64,000 nucleotides of DNA from Legionella maioricensis. Lineage in GTDB: Bacteria; Pseudomonadota; Gammaproteobacteria; Legionellales; Legionellaceae. Numbering within the stretch: the stretch's first letter is position 1; each line of letters begins with the position of its first letter. Under the pieces are notes generated by a model that was given only the letters and a program-made list of their open reading frames with translations, was not told the DNA's origin and searched no databases. This document shows positions 17,343 through 27,419 of this stretch, piece after piece. Where the stretch lies: assembly GCF_023618015.1 (NCBI RefSeq), contig NZ_JAJKBJ010000005.1:148298-212297 (forward strand), written 5' to 3'. The position numbers were made by a program, and so were the translations under genes.

Positions 17343-19178
17343 ATGGCTATTGAATTTATTAAAGAGCAAGTAGATATTTATCAGTTACCCTCCGTTGACC
17401 TTACACACAAGGGAACTGGGGGAGCTCAAATAACTATTGGCGACCTACATGCTAATACTATGAAACTGATGTTTATGCTTGTTAAACACGGAATAGCAAC
17501 AAATATCAATAAAGAAGATTATAATAGACTAGTTAAAATTTATAAAACCGAAACAGAAAATTTAACAAAAGAGCTCTTGGGTGAGTTTACTGGAATATTA
17601 GGTAAGCTAAAATTCAATAGTGACTCAACAATAAGACTAATTGGAGATGAACTAGCTGACAGAGGCAATAATGATTATTTCACCCTTAAAATTCTTGAAA
17701 AACTAAAGGAACATAAAGTTCCTGTGGAAATAATTGTTTCGAATCATAGTATTGAATTTATTGAGGCCTATGAGAGGCAAGAGGATTTTCTCCCCCGCAT
17801 ACTATTGGAAGAGCATTCTGAATCTATCAGAAAATTACAACGTCTTGTGGAGTCAGGGATTGTAACTAGAGACGAGATACTAGATATTGCAGAAAAAGCC
17901 TATAAACCAACTTTACGAGCAATTTCATATTCATTAAGCGAAGATAATAAAGAAATTACTATTTATAGCCATGCTGGTATAGGATTGGATAGCATCAAAG
18001 ACCTCGCTCAAAAACTAGAAGTAGAGTACAAAGACACAACCGCAGTATGTCTTGCTCAAACTATTAATAAGATTAATGAGCAATTCCAAAAACACGTGCA
18101 AAATGATACGGTACATACACTATATACATCCGAAAATATGTGGGCTGGTTATCTCGGGGAAAATTTAAGTGATGCGCCCTTTGAGTTTATTATGTGGAAC
18201 AGGAGGTATTACTCCCTTGATAGACCGAAAGATCATTACGATTATAAGATAAATTTTGTTCATGGACATGATAGCGAGGATCTTACGAAAGATAATATTT
18301 ATAATCTTGATAATTCATTAGGAAAAGGGGATTACGGGAATCAAGGCTCATATACTGTTCTTTATTCACGCAAAAGTGCAGTTACTCCTTCATTAAAATC
18401 TATAGAAAAAGAAGTCGCTATTGAACCGCCCGCTCAAGCAGAGATTAAGGCAGCGGCACAGCAACAGCTTCAAAAAGAAGCCCAACAGGTTATAGCAAAT
18501 TACATTAAGAAAATAAATCAATTCGCTGTAGACTTTTCTGGAGTTAGAACCAGTGATGGGGTGAAAACAAGAGCACAACAATTACTAACCAATCTGGCTG
18601 AAATAACCGGCGATAAAGGAAACTTATCTGAAGCATTAACGACGCCAGGTATCGACAGAAAACAATCCGATGCTATTAAGTGCGCTATGGCTAATAAAAG
18701 AGAAGAGATTAACGCAGCAGCACAACAGTTTAAGGATCAAAAGCAAAAAGAAGCAAAAATTAACGCTCTACTTCTATCCATTGATACAGCATTAGAGAAC
18801 CTTGCTCAGAGAGTAAGGGAAGTTAACCCAAATCAATTCAGAAATGCTTATGACGTGGCTTTAGCCTTAGTGAATAATTTAAAGAATGCTCGTGATCGTT
18901 ATAAAGATAATATGACGCTCAGGGATTCATTATCAGATGAGTTATTTAAAAATACTTGTAGAGAGGAAATACAAAACGCAATGCCTGTATTGCAAAATGC
19001 TTTAGGTTGGGGAGACTATCTCACTAATCTTTTGAAAATCATGGCAAACGCGATAATTAAAGTAGTCACACTAGGCCATAGGAATAATTTTTTCACGCTG
19101 GTGCAGCCTGCCTTCGAAAATGCAGTGAGAATAGCTGAACAAGATTTACAGATAGACAATGTGCCAAGCCCCTCCTAA
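17343..19178 (+). CDS. WipB-like PPP-family phosphatase, Dot/Icm effector candidate
   Basis: The N-terminal half of this 611-residue protein carries the metal-binding motifs of PPP Ser/Thr phosphatases in order: GDLHAN (33-38), GDELADRG (101-108), SNHSIE (133-138, for GNHE), SHAG (H210) and HGHD (307-310). All metal ligands Asp, His and Asn are present. A Gln/Ala-rich helical linker (about 365-470) leads to a C-terminal helical module (about 475-605) with a GWGDYLTNLLK segment and a hydrophobic stretch. L. pneumophila WipB has a comparable phosphatase-plus-targeting layout, and there the C-terminal part directs it to lysosomes. The gene has a PmrA box and lies between transposon ends, pointing to acquisition as a unit. 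Substrate is unknown. Confidence 0.85.
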   Translation: MAIEFIKEQVDIYQLPSVDLTHKGTGGAQITIGDLHANTMKLMFMLVKHGIATNINKEDYNRLVKIYKTETENLTKELLGEFTGILGKLKFNSDSTIRLIGDELADRGNNDYFTLKILEKLKEHKVPVEIIVSNHSIEFIEAYERQEDFLPRILLEEHSESIRKLQRLVESGIVTRDEILDIAEKAYKPTLRAISYSLSEDNKEITIYSHAGIGLDSIKDLAQKLEVEYKDTTAVCLAQTINKINEQFQKHVQNDTVHTLYTSENMWAGYLGENLSDAPFEFIMWNRRYYSLDRPKDHYDYKINFVHGHDSEDLTKDNIYNLDNSLGKGDYGNQGSYTVLYSRKSAVTPSLKSIEKEVAIEPPAQAEIKAAAQQQLQKEAQQVIANYIKKINQFAVDFSGVRTSDGVKTRAQQLLTNLAEITGDKGNLSEALTTPGIDRKQSDAIKCAMANKREEINAAAQQFKDQKQKEAKINALLLSIDTALENLAQRVREVNPNQFRNAYDVALALVNNLKNARDRYKDNMTLRDSLSDELFKNTCREEIQNAMPVLQNALGWGDYLTNLLKIMANAIIKVVTLGHRNNFFTLVQPAFENAVRIAEQDLQIDNVPSPS

Positions 19179-19208
19179 ATTAATTTAATGGCTTGTAAAT
19201 AGGCGCCT

Positions 19209-19268
19209 CCAACTTAACATTTGACCACGTCAGAAAGAGGATAGGTAGAATGTTAAGTTGACACGGTG
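19209..19268. repeat. Right IS-like end with a direct and an inverted copy
   Basis: CCAACTTAACATTTGACCACGTCAGA (written here in parts: CCAACTTAACAT at 19209 and TTTGACCACGTC after it) repeats the left end at 16600. The inverse, TGTTAAGTTGACACGGTG, begins at 19251. The pair forms a small hairpin element and, with the left end, inverted repeats around a segment of about 2.7 kb. Confidence 0.6.
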
Positions 19269-19288
19269 TCCTAAATATAGGTAGAGCG

Positions 19289-19326
19289 CTCATTTCAGGA
19301 GATCTGTCACAGTGGTCGAGATGACG
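19289..19326. repeat. Partial dispersed palindromic repeat, copy 3
   Basis: A fragment with TTTCAGGAGATCTGTCAC and GAGATGACG resembles one side of the hairpin family at 5189 and 27985. It lies next to the right IS-like end, so it may have been cut by the insertion. Confidence 0.4.
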
Positions 19327-19362
19327 TTTTTCGAACTTATCAGTAGGTACTGTAATTTCTTA

Positions 19363-20733
19363 CTAGTGTTTTTTAGCAAGGAACCATGGAATTAGTACAA
19401 ACAGGGTCAATCCTCCGATTAGAAATGATTCAAAGAAAAATATATTCCCAATAGGAATTTGGGTGGGGGGGATGAAACCTACGAACATGGCTGTCAGGCA
19501 GCAAACAATTCCAGTACCTGAAACTAACCACATGACTATGTTTCCACCAGGAATAGTATATCCCCTGGGTTGTTCGGGTTTGCTGTATCTTAATTTTATG
19601 GCTGCGGCAAACATGATGACATAAACCATTAATGCCATCTGGGCACTTAAATCGCTTAACATCCAATAAGCTGCATTGATTGAGTCAAGTAAGATAAAGA
19701 TGGAACTTAAAAAAGAAAATATAATGGCTTGGGTTACCAGGATAGTTACAGGAGCTCCGTACTTATTAACGCGAGTAAATCGGGCGGGTAAGGAACCATC
19801 GCGAGCAGAAACTAATAATCCTTTAGTGGGGCCAATAATCCAGGCTGAAACGCCACTGATGCCACCCACAATAATTAATACCGCAATGACTGAGGTCATC
19901 CAGGGCATATGATATGAATTGAAAAATATAGAGTAAGCATCAATCAGCCCAGATACCACACTTAAACTTTCATTGGGTACCACAATAACAATGGCAAGAG
20001 AGCCTAAAGAAAGAGTAGAAATAATTACCAGTGTTGAATAAAGTAATGCCTTAGGGTAATCGCGTTGTGGGTTTTTAACTTCCTCAGCATGTACGGCGGA
20101 CATTTCCATGCCGATTAAGCCAAATAAGACAGCCGCAAAGAGCGATAAATTTCCCAAAGAACTAAAATCAGGGAGCCACGATGCAGAATAGTCAACTGCT
20201 ACTGTTTTTCCCTGAAAGCACCAATTAATCCCCAATACAATAATAATGAGCATAGGCAATACGGTGCCGATAGATGCACCAATGATGCTCACTATGCTGG
20301 AAATTCTCATTCCAAAGCAATTCAACAATGTAAATAACCAAAATAACCCCAAAGTAGTGCCCAATAGATAAAATTTATTATTGGATAATTCTGGTGCAAT
20401 TAGGTAGGAAAGAGTTGCGGCAATAAAAGCGAGTATGGTTGGATACCAGACAACGTTATATATCCATTGAAGCCATATAGTTATAAATCCAGCTCGTTTA
20501 CCGAATGCTTCTCTGACCCAAACATAAATTCCCCCGGTGTTGGGGTAGGCCGTTGCCAGCTCTGCAGCGACCAGTGCCACGGGAATAAAAAAGGCGAAAG
20601 CAGCAATAATGTAATAGGATATTAATGACAAACCAAGTTTTGCGCTAATAGGTAAAGTTCTTAAGCTATCGACAGCAATTATGTTAATCATTACCAAGGA
20701 AAAAACGCTCAAAACCCTCTTTGAATGATTCAT
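19363..20733 (-). CDS. APC-superfamily amino-acid permease
   Basis: A 456-residue inner-membrane carrier with about twelve hydrophobic helices. The first helix region has the APC pattern around DSLRTLPISAKLG, and helix 2 carries the ATAYPNTGGIYVWVREAFG sequence typical of the GadC-like/YjeM branch. A conserved EMSAVHAEEVKNPQRDYPKA segment lies mid-protein. Members import amino acids or exchange them for products. The substrate is not readable from sequence. A paralogue sits at 61666-62997, with the same DSIRNLP start and AVHAEE motif. The gene appears to be transcribed alone. Confidence 0.9.
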   Translation of the reverse strand: MNHSKRVLSVFSLVMINIIAVDSLRTLPISAKLGLSLISYYIIAAFAFFIPVALVAAELATAYPNTGGIYVWVREAFGKRAGFITIWLQWIYNVVWYPTILAFIAATLSYLIAPELSNNKFYLLGTTLGLFWLFTLLNCFGMRISSIVSIIGASIGTVLPMLIIIVLGINWCFQGKTVAVDYSASWLPDFSSLGNLSLFAAVLFGLIGMEMSAVHAEEVKNPQRDYPKALLYSTLVIISTLSLGSLAIVIVVPNESLSVVSGLIDAYSIFFNSYHMPWMTSVIAVLIIVGGISGVSAWIIGPTKGLLVSARDGSLPARFTRVNKYGAPVTILVTQAIIFSFLSSIFILLDSINAAYWMLSDLSAQMALMVYVIMFAAAIKLRYSKPEQPRGYTIPGGNIVMWLVSGTGIVCCLTAMFVGFIPPTQIPIGNIFFFESFLIGGLTLFVLIPWFLAKKH

Positions 20734-20929
20734 AATTAGAGATCCTTAATGGGTGTAGGAAGACAAACTGAATGGTATGTATGTATTACTGTTACTAGAA
20801 CTATTGGAATTGACAAATAAAAAAACGCCCATGAACACGGATTCTCTATAAAAAATTAACAGGGGAATGTAGCATTTTAGTTTAAAAAAAACAATTATTT
20901 CAATGATGACGAATCAATGCTTCATTTAC

Positions 20930-20960
20930 AGGGTAGCCCGGTTGCTTGCAACCGGGCCAC
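20930..20960. repeat. Small GC-rich inverted repeat downstream of acnA
   Basis: GCCCGGTTGC and GCAACCGGGC face each other across about two bases, about 50 bases after the acnA stop codon (which lies at 21005). It could terminate acnA transcription, although no clear T run follows on the minus strand. A partial relative (GGTTGCTTGCAACC) occurs at 27427. Confidence 0.5.
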
Positions 20961-21004
20961 GTTTACTACATCAGACAGCAATGATGACAACTCAATAGCT
21001 GAAA

Positions 21005-23680
21005 TTACGCACACAAGTTACGTAATACGTATTGTAAGATGCCACCATTTTTATAGTATTCCAATTCATCAGCTGTATCGATGCGGCAGAGTGCTTTAAT
21101 TTCTTCACGTTGACCATTAGCACGCTCTATAGTGACAGCCACCATTGCACCTGGAGTTAATGAGTCAGATAGAGCAATGCTGATTCGCTCATTACCTTCC
21201 AATGATAATGTCTTGCGAGTCATGCCATCAATAAACTGTAAAGGCAAAACACCCATACCAATTAAGTTAGAACGATGAATACGTTCAAAACTTTCAGTAA
21301 TAACTGCTTTTACACCAAGCAAATTAGTTCCTTTTGCTGCCCAGTCTCTTGATGAGCCCGTACCATATTCTTTACCGGCGATTACTACTAATTCCTGTTT
21401 ATTCGCTTGATAGAGCATGGAAGCATCATAAATTGGCATAATTTCGCCAGTCGGGATGTAACGCGTAATCCCACCTTCTTGACCAGGCGTCATTTCATTA
21501 CGGATCCGAATATTGGCAAAGGTTCCCCGCATCATTACTTCATGATTACCACGACGAGAACCGTATGAATTGAAGTCTTTTTCACTCACGCCTTTTGATT
21601 TCAAATATAAACCGGCAGGTGAACTTGCTTTAATTGATCCCGCTGGAGAAATATGATCCGTAGTAATGGAATCACCAAACAAGGCCAGTATATATGCTCC
21701 TTTTATCGGTTTAATTGAATCAGGTTTTGCCTTTAGATTTTCAAAGAAAGGAGGATGTTGAATGTAAGTCGAATCAGCATTCCACTCATAAGTTTTACCT
21801 GTGCTGGTTTTAATCGCTTGCCAATGGGCATCGCCTTGGAACACTTCCGCATATTCCTTGCGGAACATCCCGCCGCTGACTTTGGCAACTTCTGCAGCTA
21901 CTTCTGCATTAGAAGGCCATATGTCTTTGAGGAATACGTCATTTCCCTGATTATCTTTGCCTAAAGGCTCTTTGCTTAAGTCAGTACAAGTAGTACCACT
22001 TAGTGCATAAGCTACTACTAAAGGAGGAGAGGCGAGCCAGTTCGCTCTGACTTGTGGATGTACACGGCCTTCAAAATTTCGGTTTCCAGAAAGAACTGCT
22101 GATACCACGAGATCGTTATCTGTAACACAGTGAGCAATAGCATCAGGAAGAGGGCCTGAATTACCAATACAAGTGGTACAACCATAACCCACCAGATTAA
22201 ACCCTAACTGATCCAGATAAGTTTGTAGACCAGCATGTTTAAGATAATCGGTAACTACTTTGGAGCCGGGTGCTAAAGAAGATTTAACCCAAGGTTTGCG
22301 TTGCAAGCCTTTTTCAATTGCTTTTTTAGCCACTAAGCCTGCGGCCATCAGAACGCTGGGATTGGATGTATTGGTACAACTGGTGATTGCTGCAATAACC
22401 ACATTGCCATGTTTCATTTTAAAGTCTTTGTTTTTTACCATAAAGTCAGTATTTTTTTCTGACTCTTTGCCTGTCTCTTTTAAAAAAGCATTGAATTCAA
22501 CAGGTAGTGTACTTAAATTTACTTTATCCTGTGGTCTTTTGGGGCCAGCGAGAGAGGGTTCTACTGTACTTAAATCCAATTGTAAGGTATCAGTAAAAAC
22601 AGGATCTTCGCAGTCTTTGTCATACCACATACCTTGAGCTTTGGCGTAGGCTTCAACTAACGCAATAGTATGTTTATCGCGACCAGTTAATTCCAGATAA
22701 CGAATGGTTTCTTTGTCAACAGGGAAAAATCCACAGGTAGCACCATATTCGGGAGCCATATTAGAAATAGTAGCTCTATCGGCAAGTGGCAAATCATTAA
22801 GTCCGGGACCATAAAACTCAACAAATTTACCAACCACTCCTTTCTTACGAAGCATTTGGGTTACTGTGAGTACCAGATCAGTTGCGGTAATACCCTCTTT
22901 TAGTTTGCCGGTAAGTTTAAAACCTATAACTTCAGGAATTAACATGGAAACTGGTTGTCCAAGCATGGCCGCTTCAGCTTCGATTCCGCCAACTCCCCAG
23001 CCTAAGATTCCTAATCCATTAATCATAGTAGTATGTGAATCAGTACCTACCAAAGTATCAGGGTAAGCGTATAATTGACCATCATCTTCACTACTCCACA
23101 CGGTTTTACCCAGATATTCCAAATTTACCTGATGGCATATTCCTGTTCCTGGGGGAACAACCTGGAAGTTGGAGAATGCTTTTTGGCCCCAACGTAAAAA
23201 CTCATAACGCTCATTGTTGCGTTCCATTTCGATTTCGGTATTTACTTCAAGAGAATCTTGGGTACCAAACTTATCAACCATTACCGAGTGATCAATAACT
23301 AAATCAACAGGCGATAGTGGAGAGATTTTATCGGGATTACCTCCCATTTTTACTATGGCAGTCCGCATGGCCGCCAGATCAACAACGGCAGGAACTCCCG
23401 TAAAATCTTGCATCAGAACTCGAGCAGGTCTGAAAGCAATTTCATGCTGTGAGGTTTTGGTTTGTAACCAGTCAGCAATCGCCTTAATATCCTTGGTTGT
23501 TACTGTTGTATCGTCTTCAAAACGAAGTAAATTTTCAAAGAGTACCTTTAGAGAGTAGGGAAGGCGACTAATCCCTTTAAAATTCTTCTGTTCTGCTTCT
23601 TTCAAGCTGTAATAATGATAGGTTTTGCCATCAACATTTAATTGAGATTTTGTTGATAGACTGTCATGACCCACTTTCAT
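21005..23680 (-). CDS. acnA: Aconitate hydratase A
   Basis: AcnA interconverts citrate and isocitrate in the TCA cycle through a [4Fe-4S] cluster. The protein of 891 residues has the same length as E. coli AcnA. Seen: the cluster ligands in [13 protein letters not shown] and [12 protein letters not shown], the DSHTTM segment, and the C-terminal swivel domain with [11 protein letters not shown] start at 23680 (MKVGHDS) and not nine codons earlier at 23707, because GGGGAG stands nine bases before that ATG inside the longer frame. In Legionella this is the abundant major iron-containing protein with an IRP1-like sequence. Confidence 0.97.
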   Translation of the reverse strand: MKVGHDSLSTKSQLNVDGKTYHYYSLKEAEQKNFKGISRLPYSLKVLFENLLRFEDDTTVTTKDIKAIADWLQTKTSQHEIAFRPARVLMQDFTGVPAVVDLAAMRTAIVKMGGNPDKISPLSPVDLVIDHSVMVDKFGTQDSLEVNTEIEMERNNERYEFLRWGQKAFSNFQVVPPGTGICHQVNLEYLGKTVWSSEDDGQLYAYPDTLVGTDSHTTMINGLGILGWGVGGIEAEAAMLGQPVSMLIPEVIGFKLTGKLKEGITATDLVLTVTQMLRKKGVVGKFVEFYGPGLNDLPLADRATISNMAPEYGATCGFFPVDKETIRYLELTGRDKHTIALVEAYAKAQGMWYDKDCEDPVFTDTLQLDLSTVEPSLAGPKRPQDKVNLSTLPVEFNAFLKETGKESEKNTDFMVKNKDFKMKHGNVVIAAITSCTNTSNPSVLMAAGLVAKKAIEKGLQRKPWVKSSLAPGSKVVTDYLKHAGLQTYLDQLGFNLVGYGCTTCIGNSGPLPDAIAHCVTDNDLVVSAVLSGNRNFEGRVHPQVRANWLASPPLVVAYALSGTTCTDLSKEPLGKDNQGNDVFLKDIWPSNAEVAAEVAKVSGGMFRKEYAEVFQGDAHWQAIKTSTGKTYEWNADSTYIQHPPFFENLKAKPDSIKPIKGAYILALFGDSITTDHISPAGSIKASSPAGLYLKSKGVSEKDFNSYGSRRGNHEVMMRGTFANIRIRNEMTPGQEGGITRYIPTGEIMPIYDASMLYQANKQELVVIAGKEYGTGSSRDWAAKGTNLLGVKAVITESFERIHRSNLIGMGVLPLQFIDGMTRKTLSLEGNERISIALSDSLTPGAMVAVTIERANGQREEIKALCRIDTADELEYYKNGGILQYVLRNLCA

Positions 23681-23839
23681 AAAAGAACTCCCCAATTCAA
23701 AAAACATAATAATAGCTTATATTTGGCAAATTATCATGAGATCTTGTGAATTAAGAACGGGAAAATTAAAGTTCTCGAAACTTATCATCTGAACAGGTAC
23801 CTCCATTTATCTTTAAGTTCTATGTTACAAATAAGGCAT

Positions 23840-24478
23840 CTATCTCGGAATGAAACTCATTTCAGAAAAATCAGACTCCGTATTGATGTCGCTTTCCTCT
23901 TCGAATACGAGATCAGGCCTTATTAATTTTGCTCCTTCCTGAAAGAGGGTTATTTCTTCCTGTTTCTTTTTCACTGAATCTGGAGCGTCCGGAATGAACA
24001 GAAAAAAGCAACTGGGAAACAATAAGGGGATTGCTACAAGAAGCAAAATGGCTCCAATTACTGGATTAAATGCACAAACCGGAATTGAGCCAATGACTAA
24101 ACTGATGCAAAGACCCACTGATGCAAGGCAAATCTCTTTAGTTAGATGATTAGGTTTTGCGGCGTCATGGCTTCCAACGAGATAATAGTATTGCCTATGG
24201 TAATAATAGATAGAGCTTCCGGCTCCCCATGGGTACTCCAGACATTGATGTAATGTTTTGGCAAATCTGGAGTATTGTTCTAAAACCTGTTCTTTTTCAA
24301 AAGGGCTTATCGTGTGCGATGATAATTCACTTTCAAAATCATTGATCCGTTTTTGGAGCAGTGAAAGAAAATAACGCTTTTTCCCGTCTTCGATATCAGC
24401 TAATAAAGATTTGGCCTGCTCAATTTTTTGTACTACAGATTCTTTAGTCACTCGAGAAGGAAATAATAAGTTTCGCAT
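23840..24478 (-). CDS. Membrane protein with an acidic C-terminal tail, effector candidate
   Basis: A 212-residue protein I do not recognise. Residues 1-90 are charged and helical, then a Tyr-rich patch (SIYYYHRQYYYL) precedes two adjacent hydrophobic helices (about 117-160). The last 30 residues are acidic (VFEEESDINTESDFSEM), the composition found in many Dot/Icm-translocated proteins. No paralogue is evident in the window. It starts next to fliK, divergently. A structural membrane protein is the alternative. Confidence 0.6.
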   Translation of the reverse strand: MRNLLFPSRVTKESVVQKIEQAKSLLADIEDGKKRYFLSLLQKRINDFESELSSHTISPFEKEQVLEQYSRFAKTLHQCLEYPWGAGSSIYYYHRQYYYLVGSHDAAKPNHLTKEICLASVGLCISLVIGSIPVCAFNPVIGAILLLVAIPLLFPSCFFLFIPDAPDSVKKKQEEITLFQEGAKLIRPDLVFEEESDINTESDFSEMSFIPR

Positions 24479-24611
24479 ATTTTATTCTCATTATAATTTT
24501 TTGAGCAGAGGCTAACATTAGTTCTATGAGTACCATAGATCTTTTTGCGGAGATTTACACCGAAGAAATATTTATTAACATTAGGTTTAATTTTTTTGGC
24601 CTTTTTTAATG

Positions 24612-24627
24612 TGGTACGAATATTGCT
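24612..24627 (+). promoter_or_regulatory. Sigma-54 promoter of fliK
   Basis: TGGTACG, four bases, TTGCT matches the -24/-12 consensus TGGCACG-N4-TTGCA with ten bases between the GG and GC pairs, the invariant spacing. It lies 33 bases before the fliK start. In Legionella, RpoN with the activator FleQ controls class II flagellar genes, which suits this gene. Confidence 0.8.
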
Positions 24628-24659
24628 TGTAAAAAAAACAGCGCACAAGGAGTGTTAAT

Positions 24660-26006
24660 ATGCTTGATTTGACTCACTTTATTCTTAATTCCTCTTCACT
24701 GACAGAACCACCCATAAATACTCAGGATATTCCAGGGGTTGATCAAGCTTTAGAATTAGCCGATGACTCGGTAGATAAAGATAATCTTATCCTCGATCCT
24801 TCTTCTTTTGTTTTGTTGTTTGCCGAGATATTGGCGAATATCCCTGTCAAAAGTGAAGTTGATTCCGATTCCAGTCTTCCTGTTTCAGGTACTACTTTTT
24901 CAAATAGTATTCTTGCCGACAGTACTATTTTAAATACATCTACTCAGGAGGAGCTGACCAATAAAGAAGGGGTGGTCAATGAAGCGAGTTTCACTAACAA
25001 GATAAATGTGACAAGTATTGAAAATCAAATAAACTCAAAGAATGAACTTCCAATAAATAAGGATATTCAAGAGACAACTAGTAACACGCGGATGAACAAT
25101 GCTGACCATCTAACGGATACAATACCCGTATTACTCGATACCCCACTAAATACAGAGGTGCAGTCAGAACAACCTTCTCTTAATAGTTTAGAAAACAATG
25201 TTGCGATGGTGTGGATTAATTCGAAGAGTTTTCAACCCCCGCAGTCAGTTTCGACAACCAATGAATTTGCGGAAGAATTTTTGCCTGAATTAGAAACTCT
25301 ACAGCTAGAGTCAGCGCAATTACCTGAAATAGAATTAAAAAAAGATGAGACTACCCAATATGATAAAGTCCTCGAGCCTATAAATACCAAGACGACAATA
25401 AACGCCAAAGAAGATTTGTCTAAGGGTATGCAACTGCCAAACGTTTCTTCAGAAAAAAATAGCTCAAAGCTTACCGAAGAACCCACCATAGGTAGCCCCC
25501 CCTCAGGAGAAAATACCCAATACTTGGTTCAGCCTAATGCATTAGCTAATAACGAAAGTCAAACAGCAACAGAAATACCCGTAAAATCACTTGAGATCCC
25601 TGTTGACCTGGCTAATTCTCAGTGGGCCAATAAATTTTCTGAACATATTACTTGGTTAGGTCACCAAGGGATTAAAAGTGCATTAATTAAAATACATCCA
25701 GAAGATTTAGGACCATTAGAAATCAGCATCAAAGTCGTCAAGGACTCCGCTTCAGTTAATATAAACAGCCACAACAGCCATGTACGTGACATAGTAGATC
25801 AGGCTTTACCAAAGTTAAGGGAAATGATGGCCGAGCAAGGATTAAATTTATCTGATGTTCATATTGGCTCTGATACAAATCCTCGTCATTTTTCGCATAA
25901 TAACGCACCATCTGAAGAAATACCCGCGATGAGTTCTGATGATGAAGTGCAATTAATTCCATTAACCAAGAAGACTCAAGAAGGTATCATTGATTATTTT
26001 GCTTAG
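24660..26006 (+). CDS. fliK: Flagellar hook-length control protein FliK
   Basis: FliK is the secreted ruler that sets hook length and switches the flagellar export apparatus to filament substrates. The 448 residues show the normal layout: a long low-complexity Ser/Thr/Asn/Glu-rich N-terminal part (1-315) and a conserved C-terminal domain with QWANKFSEHITWLGHQG, then IKIHPEDLGPLEISIKV and MMAEQGLNLSDVHI. AAGGAG lies eight to nine bases before the ATG, with a sigma-54 promoter upstream. No other flagellar gene is in the window, so fliK is isolated from a flagellar cluster here. A hairpin terminator follows. Confidence 0.92.
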   Translation: MLDLTHFILNSSSLTEPPINTQDIPGVDQALELADDSVDKDNLILDPSSFVLLFAEILANIPVKSEVDSDSSLPVSGTTFSNSILADSTILNTSTQEELTNKEGVVNEASFTNKINVTSIENQINSKNELPINKDIQETTSNTRMNNADHLTDTIPVLLDTPLNTEVQSEQPSLNSLENNVAMVWINSKSFQPPQSVSTTNEFAEEFLPELETLQLESAQLPEIELKKDETTQYDKVLEPINTKTTINAKEDLSKGMQLPNVSSEKNSSKLTEEPTIGSPPSGENTQYLVQPNALANNESQTATEIPVKSLEIPVDLANSQWANKFSEHITWLGHQGIKSALIKIHPEDLGPLEISIKVVKDSASVNINSHNSHVRDIVDQALPKLREMMAEQGLNLSDVHIGSDTNPRHFSHNNAPSEEIPAMSSDDEVQLIPLTKKTQEGIIDYFA

Positions 26007-26034
26007 AGTTTATTAGCGCAGGCGTCATTAAAAT

Positions 26035-26066
26035 AAATAAGGTTGGGGAGGAATCCAACCTTATTT
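26035..26066. terminator. Bidirectional terminator between fliK and a convergent small gene
   Basis: A perfect twelve-base stem (AAATAAGGTTGG with CCAACCTTATTT) and an eight-base loop, with T- and A-rich flanks. It lies between converging genes, 29 bases after the fliK stop, and can serve both. Confidence 0.85.
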
Positions 26067-26082
26067 AATCGTCTGTTGTCCT

Positions 26083-26406
26083 TTATATGCAACGCCTGGA
26101 GCAACGGATAGCGCGACCGCTCCAGCGATCTATAAGACAAGTTTGACGACAGCCATAACCTATAGAGCGCCAACCCGTCCAATAAGCTCTGCGAGGATAA
26201 TGTCTTGGACCATAATAAATATATCCTGGAAGATAATATCCACCATAACTATGATAGCCAATAAAATATGCCAATTGAGTGCCAGGAGGTTGTGATGCAT
26301 TGTTACTGGCATTGGAATAAACACTATAAAAGGTACCTATTAATAGTATGAAAGATGCTAGGAGTATAGGCAGTAATCCGTAGTTTTTAACTCTTGCTTT
26401 CTCCAT
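26083..26406 (-). CDS. Small exported Gly/Tyr-rich basic protein
   Basis: A 107-residue protein of unknown function. Residues 9-31 are a strong hydrophobic segment (signal peptide or anchor). The mature part is rich in Tyr and Gly (YHSYGGYYLPGYIYYG) and then in Arg and Cys, with four Cys in the last 25 residues (CRQTCLID and IRCSRRCI), suggesting disulfides in the periplasm. A GGAAT-like region precedes the ATG. It is convergent with fliK. No family is recognised. Confidence 0.65.
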   Translation of the reverse strand: MEKARVKNYGLLPILLASFILLIGTFYSVYSNASNNASQPPGTQLAYFIGYHSYGGYYLPGYIYYGPRHYPRRAYWTGWRSIGYGCRQTCLIDRWSGRAIRCSRRCI

Positions 26407-26568
26407 GATGCATTCCTTTTTCTTGGTGTGTCACCCACATTATAGACCAAATTAAAGTCACCAAGTTTTTAAAAATAGCATTTGATAGGGCAATTCCTGG
26501 TTGCAAGGATAGCTTTTATGGAGTGGGGCGAGTAGCATAACGTTAAAGTATTTTTTAAGGTTTTGGAA

Positions 26569-27417
26569 ATGACAGGCAGTGTAATTTTAGTCACAGGATG
26601 TTCAAGCGGTATTGGTTTTGACAGTGTTTTTGCTTTACAGAAAAGAGGCCATCGCGTCATTGCTTCCTGCCGCAAAGTTGAAGACGTACAAAAATTATCC
26701 GCCATGGGAGTTGAAACCCTTCTTTTAGATGTAAATAATTCCTCCTCTATCCATAATGCATTCTCTCAGTTATTAAGTATGACATCAGGAAGATTAGATG
26801 TTCTGATTAATAATGCTGGCTATGGTCAAGCGGGGGCTTTAGAAGATATTACTCGTGACACCTTGAGGCGGCAGTTTGAAACCAATGTATTTGGTCTGCT
26901 GGAATTAATTAATCTGGCTGTTCCGGTTATGCGGAGGCAAGGGCAGGGGCGGATTATTAACATTAGCTCGATACTCGGCATTATTAGTATGCCTTTTCGT
27001 GGTGCATATAATGCTTCAAAATATGCAGTAGAGGGGTTAAGCGATACTTTAAGATTGGAATTACATTCTTCTGGTATTCATGTCATTACTATAGAGCCTG
27101 GACCAATAGAAAGTCGATTTAGAGATAATTCGGTAGACAGTTCATTACAAAATATAGACATGGAAAAAAGTTATTTTAAAAAGCAGTATGAGGCTATGCT
27201 TACGAGCTATAAGCAGGTAAAAGCCAACTCTTTTTTTACTAAAAAAACGGATACTGTCATTATAAAATTGATCCATGCTATTGAGGCCAAAAGACCCAGA
27301 GCGAGATATCCGGTGACTTTCCCAGCCCATTTATTTATTTTTTTAAAACGTATCTTGAGTACTCGTTTACTCGATAAGTTATTTTTATTTTTGTCCAAAA
27401 AAGAATTGTCTTCTTAA
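26569..27417 (+). CDS. Short-chain dehydrogenase/reductase
   Basis: A 282-residue SDR-family oxidoreductase. It shows the NAD(P) motif TGCSSGIG (residues 9-16), the structural NNAG motif, the catalytic Ser in NISSILG and the YNASK active-site pair. The C-terminal 60 residues are longer than in classical 250-residue enzymes and end in a hydrophobic stretch that could associate with membrane. I choose the ATG at 26569; the TTG six bases before it is less likely, since AAGG stands about ten bases from the ATG. Substrate cannot be assigned. Confidence 0.9.
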   Translation: MTGSVILVTGCSSGIGFDSVFALQKRGHRVIASCRKVEDVQKLSAMGVETLLLDVNNSSSIHNAFSQLLSMTSGRLDVLINNAGYGQAGALEDITRDTLRRQFETNVFGLLELINLAVPVMRRQGQGRIINISSILGIISMPFRGAYNASKYAVEGLSDTLRLELHSSGIHVITIEPGPIESRFRDNSVDSSLQNIDMEKSYFKKQYEAMLTSYKQVKANSFFTKKTDTVIIKLIHAIEAKRPRARYPVTFPAHLFIFLKRILSTRLLDKLFLFLSKKELSS

Positions 27418-27419
27418 GC

